Source: Corynebacterium flavescens (lineage in GTDB: Bacteria; Actinomycetota; Actinomycetes; Mycobacteriales; Mycobacteriaceae). From it: 64,000 nt of DNA. Below, piece after piece: positions 19,039-27,469 of this stretch. The stretch's first letter is position 1. Each line of letters begins with the position of its first letter. The position numbers were made by a program, and so were the translations under genes. Where the stretch lies: the NCBI RefSeq assembly GCF_008693105.1, contig NZ_VXKK01000032.1, positions 62,001 through 126,000 on the forward strand. Direction: 5' to 3'. The notes under the pieces are model-generated. The model made no database searches. It worked only from the letters and a program-made list of their open reading frames with translations, and was not told where the DNA came from.

Positions 19039-19911
19039 ATGTCTCGTTCTTTCACTCGCATCGCCGCCACCGTCGCCGCCCTTGCTGCTACCGGCTCAGT
19101 CCTCGTAGCCTGCGGTTCTTCCGACGACGGAGAGGGCCTGCTCTCCAAAATCGAATCCGGCTCCGTGACCATCGGTACGAAGTTTGACCAGCCCGGCCTC
19201 GGCCTGCGCGAGGGTGACGGCAAAATGACCGGCCTCGACATCGACGTCGCCACCTACGTGGTCAATCAGATCGCCAAGGACAAGGGCTGGGCAGAGCCCA
19301 CCATCGAGTGGCGTGAGTCGCCCTCGGCTCAGCGCGAGACCCTCATCCAAAACGGTGAGGTCGATATCATCGCGGCTACCTATTCCATCAACGCCTCGCG
19401 TGCGGAGAAGGTCAACTTCGGTGGCCCTTACCTGCTCACCCACCAAGCGCTGCTGGTCTCCAAGGACAACACTGACATCACCGGCCTAGATGGACTCGAC
19501 GGCAAGATCCTCTGTTCGGTCACCGGTTCCACCCCGGCTCAGAAGGTCAAGGAAGCACTCCCCACCGTGCAGCTGCAGGAGTATGACACCTATTCTTCCT
19601 GTGTCGAGGCACTCGGCCAGGGCAATGTCGATGCTCTGACCACAGACGCCACCATCCTCAACGGCTACTCGGCTCAGAACGAGGGCAAGTTCAAGCTCAT
19701 CGAGCTGGAAAAGGACGGCGCTCCCTTCACAGATGAGTACTACGGCATTGGCCTGAAGAAGGACGATACCGAGGCCACCGACGCCATCAACAAGGCCCTC
19801 GAGGAAATGCAGACCTCGGGCGAGTTCGACGAAATCGTCTCCGCCAACCTTGGCGATGGCGGCGGAGTTGAGCCAGGCAAGGTCGGCGACCTCTCCTTCA
19901 TCAAGTCCTAA
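19039..19911 (+). CDS. gluB: Glutamate-binding lipoprotein of the ABC transporter
   Basis: Extracytoplasmic solute-binding protein that captures glutamate and delivers it to GluCD. 290 residues. The signal peptide ends in the lipobox LVAC (Cys ~26), so it is anchored by lipid. The SBP type 3 fold is clear from GSVTIGTKFDQPG, GLDIDVATYV and DIIAATYSIN. AAGGAG lies 8 nt before the ATG. A strong hairpin follows the stop codon, which may keep gluB mRNA more abundant than gluCD. Confidence 0.96.
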   Translation: MSRSFTRIAATVAALAATGSVLVACGSSDDGEGLLSKIESGSVTIGTKFDQPGLGLREGDGKMTGLDIDVATYVVNQIAKDKGWAEPTIEWRESPSAQRETLIQNGEVDIIAATYSINASRAEKVNFGGPYLLTHQALLVSKDNTDITGLDGLDGKILCSVTGSTPAQKVKEALPTVQLQEYDTYSSCVEALGQGNVDALTTDATILNGYSAQNEGKFKLIELEKDGAPFTDEYYGIGLKKDDTEATDAINKALEEMQTSGEFDEIVSANLGDGGGVEPGKVGDLSFIKS

Positions 19912-19918
19912 AAGCGCC

Positions 19919-19953
19919 GGCAGGGAGAAATCCGCTGAATGCGGCTCCCTGCC
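19919..19953 (+). terminator. Intraoperonic hairpin between gluB and gluC
   Basis: GGCAGGGAG (19919-19927) pairs perfectly with CTCCCTGCC (19945-19953), and CCGC/GCGG pair inside. There is no long T-run, so it is more likely a partial terminator or a 3' stabiliser of gluAB mRNA than a full stop. Confidence 0.7.
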
Positions 19954-19990
19954 TTAACCGTTTTCTACACCTCACCCGCAAAGGAAAATC

Positions 19991-20677
19991 ATGAGTTCAA
20001 TGTGGACTCAGCTGGGCCCGGCCCTCTGGCCGGCTTTCTGGCTGACTATTCAGCTCACCCTTTGGTCCGCCCTCGGCTCCATGGTGTTGGGCACCATTCT
20101 CGCGGCGATGCGTGTTTCCCCCGTCTCGGTTCTGCGCTGGTTCGCCACCACCTACATCACGATCCTGCGCAACACTCCGTTGACGCTGGTCATCCTCTTC
20201 TGCTCTTTCGGCCTCTATCAGAATCTAGGTTTGGCTCTGGCCAGCCGCGATTCAGCCACCTTCCTGGTTGATAACAACTTCCGCCTCGCTATCTTGGGCT
20301 TCATCGCCTATACCTCGGCCTTCGTGGCGGAGTCGCTACGCTCTGGTATCAACACGGTCGATTTTGGCCAGGCCGAGGCTGCGCGTTCGTTGGGGCTGAC
20401 GTTTAATCAAACTTTCGGCAAAATCGTCTTCCCTCAAGCCCTTCGCGCGGCAATCGTGCCGCTGGGCAATACCCTTATTGCTTTGACCAAGAACACCACC
20501 ATCGCTTCTGTCATCGGCGTCGCGGAAGCCTCGCTGCTGATGAAGTCCACCATCGAGATGCATGCCAGCCAGCTGTTTATCATCTTCTTCATCTTCGCGC
20601 TCGGCTTCATCATCTTGACCCTGCCGATGGGACTTGGCCTAGGCAAGCTATCTGAGAAACTGGCGGTGCAGAAATAA
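19991..20677 (+). CDS. gluC: Glutamate ABC transporter permease
   Basis: Membrane permease subunit of the glutamate importer. 228 residues with about five membrane segments. The HisM/QEG-type signature TLRNTPL-like [11 protein letters not shown] (~57) and the EAA loop [24 protein letters not shown] (~135-158; quoted as two parts EAARSLGLT and FPQALR) contact GluA. AAGGAA lies 7 nt before the ATG. Its stop overlaps the gluD start by one base. Confidence 0.95.
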   Translation: MSSMWTQLGPALWPAFWLTIQLTLWSALGSMVLGTILAAMRVSPVSVLRWFATTYITILRNTPLTLVILFCSFGLYQNLGLALASRDSATFLVDNNFRLAILGFIAYTSAFVAESLRSGINTVDFGQAEAARSLGLTFNQTFGKIVFPQALRAAIVPLGNTLIALTKNTTIASVIGVAEASLLMKSTIEMHASQLFIIFFIFALGFIILTLPMGLGLGKLSEKLAVQK

Positions 20678-21615
20678 TGTCTGTACGCGCAACAGTGCTC
20701 TATGACGCGCCCGGCCCCAAGGGACGGCGCAACAACCGGATCTATACCGCGATAGTTTCCCTCATTCTCTTAGCTATCTTCGGGTGGATAATAGCCACTC
20801 TTAACAGCCGCGGCCAGTTTGCTAGCGACCTGTGGACTCCCTTCCTCAAGGCTCAGACATGGACGACCTACCTGCTGCCTGGCCTGAAGGGAACGCTGTT
20901 TTCGGCCATCGCTTCAATCTTCTTGGCCATCGTCTTCGGTGTCCTCTTCGGATTGGGACGCCTGAGCGAGAACATTTTCGTTCGCAAGTTCTGTGGGGTA
21001 ATAGTGGAGTTCTTCCGCGCCATCCCCGTGCTGCTTCTGATGATCTTTGCCTATCAGCTCTTCGCCATCTACAACATGGTGCCCTCTCGGCACCTGGCGT
21101 TTAGTGCGGTAGTCTTGGCCCTGACCCTCTACAACGGCTCAGTTATCGCAGAAATCCTGCGCTCGGGAATTCGTTCTCTGCCCAAGGGGCAGACCGAAGC
21201 TGCTCGGGCGCTGGGACTTACCCACCGCCAGACCATGGTTAAGATTCTCCTGCCGCAGGCCGTTGCCGCCATGTTGCCCGCTCTGATTTCACAGATGGTC
21301 ATCGCGCTGAAGGATTCGGCCCTGGGCTATCAGATTGGCTACGTCGAGGTTGTTCGCTCCGGCATCCAATCTGCTTCCTTCAACCAGAACTACCTCGCCT
21401 CTTTGACCGTGGTGGCAATCATCATGATCGTCATCAACTGGGGTCTTACCGTCCTCGCAGAACGCATCGAACGCCAGCTACGAGCCGGGCGAGCGCGTAA
21501 GAACATCGTGGCCAAGGTTCCGCAGCATCCTTCCCAGGGACTCGAAACCAAGGACCAGGTCAACGCTGACTGGCACGCCCCTGGTTACAAAGAAATCCGC
21601 AACCCTAACGAGTAA
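20677..21615 (+). CDS. gluD: Glutamate ABC transporter permease
   Basis: Second permease subunit, pairing with GluC. 312 residues with a longer N-terminus (cytoplasmic, basic) and a C-terminal extension of about 50 residues beyond the last membrane segment. The EAA loop [13 protein letters not shown] is near 170, with [10 protein letters not shown] after it. The start codon overlaps the gluC stop as TAATG, indicating translational coupling. A bidirectional terminator follows. Confidence 0.95.
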   Translation: MSVRATVLYDAPGPKGRRNNRIYTAIVSLILLAIFGWIIATLNSRGQFASDLWTPFLKAQTWTTYLLPGLKGTLFSAIASIFLAIVFGVLFGLGRLSENIFVRKFCGVIVEFFRAIPVLLLMIFAYQLFAIYNMVPSRHLAFSAVVLALTLYNGSVIAEILRSGIRSLPKGQTEAARALGLTHRQTMVKILLPQAVAAMLPALISQMVIALKDSALGYQIGYVEVVRSGIQSASFNQNYLASLTVVAIIMIVINWGLTVLAERIERQLRAGRARKNIVAKVPQHPSQGLETKDQVNADWHAPGYKEIRNPNE

Positions 21616-21629
21616 TCACCCTCGCCAAC

Positions 21630-21668
21630 AACGGCCTGCGCCTCCATTCACGTGGCGCGGGCCGTTTA
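21630..21668 (+). terminator. Bidirectional terminator between gluD and recX
   Basis: AACGGCC (21630-21636) pairs with GGCCGTT (21660-21666), and GCGCC/GGCGC pair inside (21638-21642, 21654-21658). The recX stop codon lies in the distal arm, so the hairpin serves both convergent operons. Confidence 0.8.
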
Positions 21669-22265
21669 GTCGTCCTCGAGCTGCGATATCCGTTCCTCGA
21701 GAGCTTCCCTTGCAATACGCAGAGAGGCCACCTGTGAGTAGCCGCGCCGAGCAAGAACCCCCACCACGCGGCGCAGCTGCTTGTCGAAGTCGCCCCGATC
21801 CGCCGGCACCGCCTTAATACTGCGGGCTTTCTTGAACGCGAGAACGCGGGCCTGCTCCTCCTCGGATTCCTCAGAGACCTGGGAAAGAGCCGTGCTGCGT
21901 TCCTCAGCGCCTATCCCCTTCTGCTGTAGCTCGCGGTCGAGGACCCACCTTGACTTCCCGCGGGCTGCATGGCGTTGGCGGACCCATTCTTTGGCAAAAC
22001 TCTCATCATCGACCAAACCGAGGCGAACTAGGTCCGCGGTGACCTCCGCGACTATCTCTGGGTCGAAGTCGAGAGCAAGGAGACGGGTCTTAAGCTCGTG
22101 GCGTGAACGCGCTCGGTGGTCGAGCAAAAGCAGCGCACGGTTGCGCACCTTAGCCATTGCGGCGTCTTTTTCATGATCAAAAAGCTCGCCGCCGCCCGCA
22201 CCAGATTCATATTCTTCCAGGGCATGGCGCAAAGCGGCGAGCTTATCGCGTGGAGCAGTGCTCAT
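21666..22265 (-). CDS. recX: Recombination regulatory protein RecX
   Basis: Binds RecA and modulates filament growth. 199 residues, all helical, with the RecX repeats LLLLDHRARSRHELKTRL (~42-59), WVRQRHAARGKSRW and ARRGYSQV near the end. Its ATG follows the recA stop codon with no gap, so the pair is cotranscribed and probably coupled. Confidence 0.93.
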   Translation of the reverse strand: MSTAPRDKLAALRHALEEYESGAGGGELFDHEKDAAMAKVRNRALLLLDHRARSRHELKTRLLALDFDPEIVAEVTADLVRLGLVDDESFAKEWVRQRHAARGKSRWVLDRELQQKGIGAEERSTALSQVSEESEEEQARVLAFKKARSIKAVPADRGDFDKQLRRVVGVLARRGYSQVASLRIAREALEERISQLEDD

Positions 22266-23399
22266 TTAATCATCATCGAAGTCAACGTTGGGAACCAGAT
22301 CCACCGCGTCATCCGTGAGCGGATCATCCGCGCCCGGGACATCCATGGCAACGGAATCATCGGCCGGAACGGCACCACCAACGCCCAGCTTCTCGAAGAT
22401 CTTGCGCTCGATCTCATCCGCCAAGGCCTTGTTGTCCTTCAGGAAGTTGCGCGCCTTTTCCTTGCCTTGCCCCAACTGGTCACCCTCGTAGGTAAACCAA
22501 GAGCCGGATTTCTTAATGAAGCCGTTTTCCACACCGAGGTCGATGATGGAGGACTCACGCGAAATGCCCTCGCCATACATGATGTCGAACTCGGCGATCT
22601 TGAAAGGCGGCGATACCTTGTTCTTAACAACCTTGAGCTTGGTCCGGTTGCCTATGGCGTCTTGGCCGTCCTTGAGTGTTTGAATGCGGCGAATATCGCA
22701 GCGCACCGACGCGTAGAACTTCAGCGCCTTGCCGCCTGTGGTGGTCTCGGGAGAACCGAACATGACGCCGATCTTCTCACGCAGCTGGTTGATGAAAATC
22801 GCGGTAGTGCCAGAGTTATAGAGCGCGCCCGTCATCTTGCGCAGGGCCTGAGACATCAAACGGGCCTGCAAACCGACGTGGCTATCTCCCATCTCGCCCT
22901 CAATTTCCGCCTTTGGAGTTAGAGCAGCAACCGAGTCAATGACGATAATATCGATGGCGCCGGAACGCACCAGCATATCGGCGATCTCCAAAGCCTGCTC
23001 ACCCGTGTCCGGCTGAGAGACGAGCAAGTTGTCGGTGTCTACGCCCAGCAACCGGGCGTACTCCGGATCGAGTGCGTGCTCGGCATCGATAAAAGCGGCA
23101 ATGCCCCCTGCCTTCTGAGCCGAAGCAATGGCATGCAAGGCAACGGTGGTCTTACCCGAAGACTCTGGACCATAGATCTCCACGATGCGACCGCGGGGGA
23201 AGCCTCCGATGCCGAGAGCGATGTCGATAGCGGTATTTCCAGAGGAAATGACCTGGATGGGAGGGCGGTTGTCATCCCCCAAACGCATGACCGCACCCTT
23301 GCCAAAGTCCTTTTCAATCATAGACATGGCGGCATCCAAGGCCTTCTTGCGATCATCGCCCTTGGTTGCGGCCGAAACGGACTTCTTCTTTGTAGCCAT
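22266..23399 (-). CDS. recA: Recombinase RecA
   Basis: DNA strand-exchange ATPase and SOS coprotease. 377 residues, uninterrupted: there is no intein, unlike some mycobacterial RecA. Walker [10 protein letters not shown] is near 76, the MAW-like region at ~50 and the L2 loop with [14 protein letters not shown] near 205 are intact. The C-terminal tail is very acidic (ending DFDDD), typical of RecA. Upstream lies a structured leader and a candidate SOS promoter (23579-23599). Confidence 0.98.
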   Translation of the reverse strand: MATKKKSVSAATKGDDRKKALDAAMSMIEKDFGKGAVMRLGDDNRPPIQVISSGNTAIDIALGIGGFPRGRIVEIYGPESSGKTTVALHAIASAQKAGGIAAFIDAEHALDPEYARLLGVDTDNLLVSQPDTGEQALEIADMLVRSGAIDIIVIDSVAALTPKAEIEGEMGDSHVGLQARLMSQALRKMTGALYNSGTTAIFINQLREKIGVMFGSPETTTGGKALKFYASVRCDIRRIQTLKDGQDAIGNRTKLKVVKNKVSPPFKIAEFDIMYGEGISRESSIIDLGVENGFIKKSGSWFTYEGDQLGQGKEKARNFLKDNKALADEIERKIFEKLGVGGAVPADDSVAMDVPGADDPLTDDAVDLVPNVDFDDD

Positions 23400-23469
23400 G
23401 CTGTATACCTATCTTGTCTCTACCGGTACTTCTTAATTATTAACGTGAACTTTTAGACTGCGAGAGCAA

Positions 23470-23538
23470 CCTCACGGTTCCCCCGCTCCCACCGCCAGCG
23501 CCGGGGAGCGGAAAGCCCGCCGGCCACCCGCGGTGAGG
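23470..23538 (-). promoter_or_regulatory. Nested hairpins in the recA leader
   Basis: CCTCAC (23470-23475) pairs with GTGAGG (23533-23538), and inside CCGCTCCC (23483-23490) pairs with GGGAGCGG (23504-23511). There is no T-run in either direction. It would lie in the 5' leader of recA mRNA if transcription starts near 23572. Confidence 0.5.
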
Positions 23539-23578
23539 AACAATGATCATCCTAAAGTCCACCGTGACACCACCGCCC

Positions 23579-23599
23579 ATATTACACACACCTGTTCGA
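23579..23599 (-). promoter_or_regulatory. Candidate SOS-controlled recA promoter (LexA-like box overlapping a -10)
   Basis: On the minus strand TCGAACAGGTGTGTGT (23599 to 23584) matches the first 12 positions of the actinobacterial LexA box (TCGAACA-N2-TGTTCGA) but has a poor right half. It is followed immediately by TAATAT (23584 to 23579), a good -10. Predicted start near 23572 gives a leader of about 170 nt. Confidence 0.5.
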
Positions 23600-23610
23600 A
23601 TCGCGACACC

Positions 23611-23826
23611 CTAGCTATCCGGCCTGTCGAGCCCAAGGCGCCTCTCGGGAGGAATCTGAAAGTCCTCACACAGCCCGTCCCACACTCGACCCGGATCGAT
23701 CCCACGTTCGATGAGCGCATCTGGGGTATCTCCCAGCTTGGCCAGAACGTGCGAGTGGCTAATCCACTTTCCTTTCGCGTCACCGAACTCATCAACGACG
23801 AGCTGGTGGTATTCCGTCAAACGCAT
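23611..23826 (-). CDS. DUF3046 family protein
   Basis: 71-residue protein of the small DUF3046 family, which in actinobacteria typically sits beside recA. It begins MRLTEYHQLVVDEFG and contains HSHVLAKLGDTPDALIERG and WDGLCEDFQIPPERR (each a family block). The function is unknown. TAGAAT lies 7 nt before the ATG at 23826, so it is probably leaderless. Longer upstream in-frame extensions have no support. Confidence 0.85.
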   Translation of the reverse strand: MRLTEYHQLVVDEFGDAKGKWISHSHVLAKLGDTPDALIERGIDPGRVWDGLCEDFQIPPERRLGLDRPDS

Positions 23827-23870
23827 GACCGTCATTCTACCTTTCCACCTCCCCACCCCCGTTCGACCTT

Positions 23871-23887
23871 GTTGAACACGGTTCAAC
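23871..23887 (+). promoter_or_regulatory. BioQ-like operator upstream of bioY
   Basis: GTTGAAC-ACG-GTTCAAC is a perfect 7-bp dyad. Its core TGAAC-N3-GTTCA fits the BioQ (TetR family) operator motif TGAAC-N3-GTTAC recalled from C. glutamicum. It sits 48 bp before the bioY ATG, about where a -35 box or the region just upstream would be. Confidence 0.65.
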
Positions 23888-23934
23888 ACCCCTCTTTTGC
23901 AGTACTTATCACCTCCTCTGCTACTCTATGGCAC

Positions 23935-24531
23935 ATGAAAAAGAACTCGACTGCTTCCACCATCGCCTATGTCGCGGTGTTTACAGCACTCATCATTGTC
24001 TTCGCCTTTGTCTCTATCCCTAGCCCCACTGCGGGCGTCCCCATCGTCATGCAGAATGCCGTCATCGTCCTCGCCGGCCTAGTGCTTGGCGGCCGCCGAG
24101 GTCTATATGTCGGCCTGCTCTTCCTGTTGCTCGGTCTTGTCGGCCTGCCGGTTCTAGCTGGCGGCCGCAGCGCGCTTTCTGCTCTGGCTGGCCCAACCGT
24201 CGGATACATCGTCGGCTATGCCATCGCGCCCTTCGTCGCCGGTATCATCGCCTACCGCGCGCCGCGCCGCAACAAGGGCGCGCTCATCGGATTCCTTATT
24301 CTTGCCGCCCTCGCAGGACTCGCCACCCAGTACCTCTGCGGCTCTATCGGACTGGTATTCCGCAACGGAATCGATTTCGGCGCTGCACTTATGGCGCAGA
24401 TTCCCTTCCTCGTCCCTGATTTCATCAAGATCGCGGTTATGGTCGCCATCGCTGCAGCCGTGCACGCTGCCTTCCCCGATCTCATGGGACGCACCAGCAA
24501 GCAACAACCCCTGCCTGCTCAGAGCGTCTAA
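23935..24531 (+). CDS. bioY: Biotin transporter substrate-binding component BioY
   Basis: S-component of the ECF-type biotin importer; binds biotin in the membrane. 198 residues and six hydrophobic segments. Family features include IPSPTAGVPIVMQN near residue 27 and LGGRRGLYVGLLFLLLG. TACTCT (23922-23927) lies 7 nt before the ATG and no ribosome-binding site is visible, so it is probably leaderless. It heads the operon bioYMN; a BioQ-like operator lies upstream. Confidence 0.94.
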   Translation: MKKNSTASTIAYVAVFTALIIVFAFVSIPSPTAGVPIVMQNAVIVLAGLVLGGRRGLYVGLLFLLLGLVGLPVLAGGRSALSALAGPTVGYIVGYAIAPFVAGIIAYRAPRRNKGALIGFLILAALAGLATQYLCGSIGLVFRNGIDFGAALMAQIPFLVPDFIKIAVMVAIAAAVHAAFPDLMGRTSKQQPLPAQSV

Positions 24532-24537
24532 ACCGCC

Positions 24538-25239
24538 ATGCCTAGCATAGAGTTTCGGGACCTCAGTGTCAGCTTCTATGACACTCCCGTCCTCACTGAC
24601 ATCAATCTTGTCCTGAGCGAACAGCGCATCGGGATCATCGGCGCCAACGGCGGCGGCAAGTCCACGCTCACAAGGCTCATTAACGGGCTGGGTGAACCTA
24701 CCAAGGGCCAAGTCCTCGTGGATGGGGTCGACGTCGCCAAGCATGGCAAGGATATCCGCAAGAAGGTCGGCTTCGTCTTCTCAGACGCCGAAAATCAGAT
24801 TGTCATGCCTAATGTGAAGGATGACGTGGCTTTTTCGCTGCGGCGCCTCAAATTGCCAAAGGAAGAGGTATCCACGCGCGTGGATGCAGCTCTGCAGCGT
24901 TTCGGCCTCAGCGCGCTCGCCGAGCAGTCCCCTCACACTCTCTCCGGCGGACAGAAACAGCTCCTGGCGCTCGCCGCAGTGCTCGTCATTGACCCTGTCC
25001 TCATCATCGCTGATGAGCCCACCACTCTTCTCGATCTTCGCAACCGCGATAGGATTCGGCGAGAGTTCGCGGACTTAAATCAGCAACTCATCGTGGTGAC
25101 GCACGATCTCGAGTTTCTCTCCGACTTCGATCGCGTTGTGTGCATAGACCAGCATCGCATCGCTGCCGATGGTGCGCCTGACGAGGTCACTTCCTTCTAC
25201 CGCGATCTCATGGCGAGTCGCCCTCTGCAAGGAAACTAA
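24538..25239 (+). CDS. bioM: Biotin ECF transporter ATPase BioM
   Basis: Energising ATPase (EcfA type) of the biotin importer. 233 residues. Walker A GANGGGKST is near 38-46, the Q-loop FSDAENQIVMP near 84, the signature LSGGQKQLLAL near 137 and Walker B VLIIADEPTT near 155. The gene starts 6 bp after bioY and ends 1 bp before bioN. Confidence 0.94.
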   Translation: MPSIEFRDLSVSFYDTPVLTDINLVLSEQRIGIIGANGGGKSTLTRLINGLGEPTKGQVLVDGVDVAKHGKDIRKKVGFVFSDAENQIVMPNVKDDVAFSLRRLKLPKEEVSTRVDAALQRFGLSALAEQSPHTLSGGQKQLLALAAVLVIDPVLIIADEPTTLLDLRNRDRIRREFADLNQQLIVVTHDLEFLSDFDRVVCIDQHRIAADGAPDEVTSFYRDLMASRPLQGN

Positions 25240-25240
25240 T

Positions 25241-25855
25241 ATGCCGCACTCCATCCCCTTAGGCTTTTATGTAGACGCCGATACCTTCATCCACCGCGTG
25301 CCCGCCGGTCTGAAGTTCGTGGTACTCGTAGTCTTCATCGTCTCCACCACGGCCTTCGCATCCACCATTGCCTCCGCCGCCGCCTGTGCCGCCGTAGTAC
25401 TCCTTTTCTACCCCCTAGCTAAGATTCCCCCGCCCATCGCTTTGGCCCAGTTGGCGCCCCCGCTGGCTATTCTTGTCCCCCTCGCCGCATTCCAGTGGTG
25501 GCAAAGTGATGCCACTACCGCCGCGGTCATGTTCTTTAGGGTCTATGCAGCGATCATTGCCGCCGTATTGCTCACCTTGACCACGACGGTTGCCGCGATG
25601 ATGGACGCATTCGAGAGGTTCTTCGCACCCCTAGGCCGCTTGGGGTTGCCCGTGGAAAACATCAGCTTGGCGATGTCCCTTACGATCCGGCTCCTGCCGC
25701 TCATGCTCGGCACTGTCACGGAAGTCCTAGAAGCTCGCAAGGCACGGGGAGCCGGCGCCTCTCTGCTGGCTTTCGGAACCCCGGTCATCATTCGCTCCAT
25801 CCGCAGGGCCCGCGCCATGGGCGAGGCCCTCCAAGCCCGCGGTGTGGGCGACTAA
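25241..25855 (+). CDS. bioN: Biotin ECF transporter transmembrane protein BioN
   Basis: EcfT-type membrane scaffold linking BioM to BioY. 204 residues with about five membrane segments. The coupling motif EARKARGAG (~168) and a second Ala-Arg motif near RRARAMGEALQARG (~190) contact the ATPase. The ATG at 25241 follows AAGGAAA and lies directly after the bioM stop codon. A large inverted repeat follows the gene. Confidence 0.92.
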   Translation: MPHSIPLGFYVDADTFIHRVPAGLKFVVLVVFIVSTTAFASTIASAAACAAVVLLFYPLAKIPPPIALAQLAPPLAILVPLAAFQWWQSDATTAAVMFFRVYAAIIAAVLLTLTTTVAAMMDAFERFFAPLGRLGLPVENISLAMSLTIRLLPLMLGTVTEVLEARKARGAGASLLAFGTPVIIRSIRRARAMGEALQARGVGD

Positions 25856-25865
25856 AGCAAGCACT

Positions 25866-25968
25866 CTCCTAGCTCCTCGTTCTCGAGGCAGGAGAAAACC
25901 CTGGCGCTTAGCTCCTCGACTTCCCTTAATACTTTCGGGAGGTAGTGGAAGCTAAGCGCCAGGGTTTT
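25866..25968. terminator. Paired inverted repeats between bioN and pspA (likely bidirectional terminator)
   Basis: First hairpin: CTCCT-4-CCTCG-TTCT-CGAGG-1-AGGAG (25866-25894). Second: a perfect 19-bp pair, AAAACCCTGGCGCTTAGCT (25895-25913) and its complement (25950-25968), with 36 nt between, part of which (TTCCC/GGGAG) pairs again. The A-run and T-run ends suit termination of both convergent operons. The decamer TAGCTCCTCG occurs in both parts. Confidence 0.75.
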
Positions 25969-25993
25969 GGGTTATGAAACGAGGCCTTAGGCC

Positions 25994-26857
25994 TTATTCA
26001 CCACGCAGCTCGCGCAGGCGGGCCTGCACTGCGTCATCGTTGACGGCGCTAGGCTGTGCCGCCGCATCCGCTGCGGAGTCAGCAGCCTTCGCGCCTTCGA
26101 TGGCTTCCTTCGCACCGGACTGGACTTCCTTCGTGCCGGAGTTCATCTCCGCACGAATCTGCTCGAGGCGAGAGTGCCCAGCCATCTGGACGCCGGCCTG
26201 CTGGATCTCGTGCATGCGGTTGGAAACGGAGTTTTCAGCCAGTTCGGCTTGGCCGAGAGCCTTGGTGTAGCGGCGCTCAATCTTGTCCCGCACCGCATCA
26301 AGCGACGGGGAGTTGCCGTTAGCCGTGAGCTCATTCATGGAGCTGAGGGACTCAGAGACCTTCTCCTGCATCTTGGCCTGCTCAAGCTGCGAAAGGAGCT
26401 TCGAGCGCTCGTTGACCTTCTCACGCAGGGCCATGCCGTTGCGCTCAACAGCCTTCTTGGCCTGTTCAGCCTGCTGCAGGGACTGATCGTGGAGCTTCTT
26501 GGTGTCTTCCACGGACTGCTCTGCGGTGACCAGCTGCGCAGCGAAGGCCTCAGCCGCGTTCTCGTACTCCACGGCCTTGTTCTCATCGCCGCCGGCGCGA
26601 GCCTTATCTGCCAACTCGAGTGCCTGGCGGGTATTGCCCTGCAGCTTCTCGATCTCGCTGAGACGACGGTTGAGCTGCATCTCTAGCTGGCGCTGATTAC
26701 CGATGACGGCAGCCGCTTGCTGGGAGAGCTCCTGGTGCTGACGCTGCGCTTCCTCGATGGCTTGCTCGATTTGGATCTTGGGATCCGCGTTCTCTTCGAT
26801 CTTGGAATCGAAGAGGGCCATCAAGTACTTCCACGCCTTTACAAATGGATTCGCCAT
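25994..26857 (-). CDS. pspA: PspA/IM30 family envelope stress protein
   Basis: Membrane-associated coiled-coil protein that protects envelope integrity; the mycobacterial homologue is the 35-kDa antigen Rv2744c. 287 residues, with the N-terminal amphipathic segment followed by long Glu/Gln/Ala-rich coiled coil (~25-220) and a low-complexity Ala/Asp tail. As in mycobacteria it lies next to clgR. In M. tuberculosis ClgR activates pspA; I infer the same here. The leader contains a 13-bp tandem repeat and TAGTAT, a likely -10, about 75 bp upstream of the ATG. Confidence 0.93.
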   Translation of the reverse strand: MANPFVKAWKYLMALFDSKIEENADPKIQIEQAIEEAQRQHQELSQQAAAVIGNQRQLEMQLNRRLSEIEKLQGNTRQALELADKARAGGDENKAVEYENAAEAFAAQLVTAEQSVEDTKKLHDQSLQQAEQAKKAVERNGMALREKVNERSKLLSQLEQAKMQEKVSESLSSMNELTANGNSPSLDAVRDKIERRYTKALGQAELAENSVSNRMHEIQQAGVQMAGHSRLEQIRAEMNSGTKEVQSGAKEAIEGAKAADSAADAAAQPSAVNDDAVQARLRELRGE

Positions 26858-26891
26858 GGTGGTTTAGGCCTTCCTAAGGTTGTTCTCTAAA

Positions 26892-26917
26892 TTCTTGTTT
26901 CTACTTCTTGTTTCTAC
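26892..26917 (+). repeat. 13-bp tandem duplication in the pspA leader
   Basis: TTCTTGTTTCTAC occurs twice head to tail (26892-26904 and 26905-26917), between the likely pspA promoter and its start codon. Confidence 0.8.
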
Positions 26918-27038
26918 GGTGTACATACTAGCCGAGCATAGGCACTAACGCCGCACTTCCTCGGCACAAAGGCGACCAAAGCACGCCACGGCACAGGAAT
27001 TAAACCCCACCGCGTTCATTGGCGTCCTTAGAACCCTT

Positions 27039-27407
27039 TTAAGCCTCGGAGGCGGCGGGAGCAGTCGAAGCCAGCTCCTCATCCATGGAGGGCAGAGCCA
27101 TAAAACCCGCAGCCTCAATCAGGACGTCTGCGACGCTGACCTCGAGTGCGTGGCACACGGCGGCAAGGAGCTCGGAAGAGACTTCCTTGCGTCCACGTTC
27201 TAGCTCCGAGAGGTACCCCGGCGACACGCGCGCAACGGCGGCGAGCTCCCTAAGGGTGACGCCCTTGTCAGCGCGGAAAGCGCGCAAGGTAAGTCCCAAG
27301 GCCTGGCGGAGCAGGGGCTCAGGAGTACGACGGGTGGTGACGGCACCAGGCACTTGCGCCTGGCCGGCGTTTGAAGGCTTCTCAAGAAGTGCTGTTGTAG
27401 TGTTCAT
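27039..27407 (-). CDS. clgR: Transcriptional regulator ClgR
   Basis: Cro/CI-type helix-turn-helix activator of clp protease, DNA repair and envelope stress genes in actinobacteria. 122 residues. The helix-turn-helix is at about 47-70 (TLRELAAVARVSPGYLSELE) followed by the family motif RGRKEVSSELLAAVCHAL (the two stretches are contiguous). The C-terminus is an Ala/Glu-rich tail; ClgR is itself a Clp substrate in known species. A stress-sigma type promoter lies upstream (27418-27443). Confidence 0.93.
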   Translation of the reverse strand: MNTTTALLEKPSNAGQAQVPGAVTTRRTPEPLLRQALGLTLRAFRADKGVTLRELAAVARVSPGYLSELERGRKEVSSELLAAVCHALEVSVADVLIEAAGFMALPSMDEELASTAPAASEA

Positions 27408-27417
27408 CGTTAGTTTA

Positions 27418-27443
27418 AACGCCCCGGGCTCGCTGATTGTTCC
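27418..27443 (-). promoter_or_regulatory. Candidate SigH/SigE-type promoter of clgR
   Basis: On the minus strand GGAAC (27443-27439) is separated by exactly 18 bp from GTT (27420-27418), matching the GGAA(T/C)-N16-20-GTT promoters of stress ECF sigma factors in corynebacteria and mycobacteria. The ATG is 10 nt downstream of GTT, giving a leaderless or near-leaderless transcript. Confidence 0.6.
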
Positions 27444-27469
27444 CCGCGGCCGGAACTATTTTGGGAAGA

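Noticed and set aside
22266-23399. Possible intein in recA
   Set aside because: The protein has ordinary length and continuous motifs.
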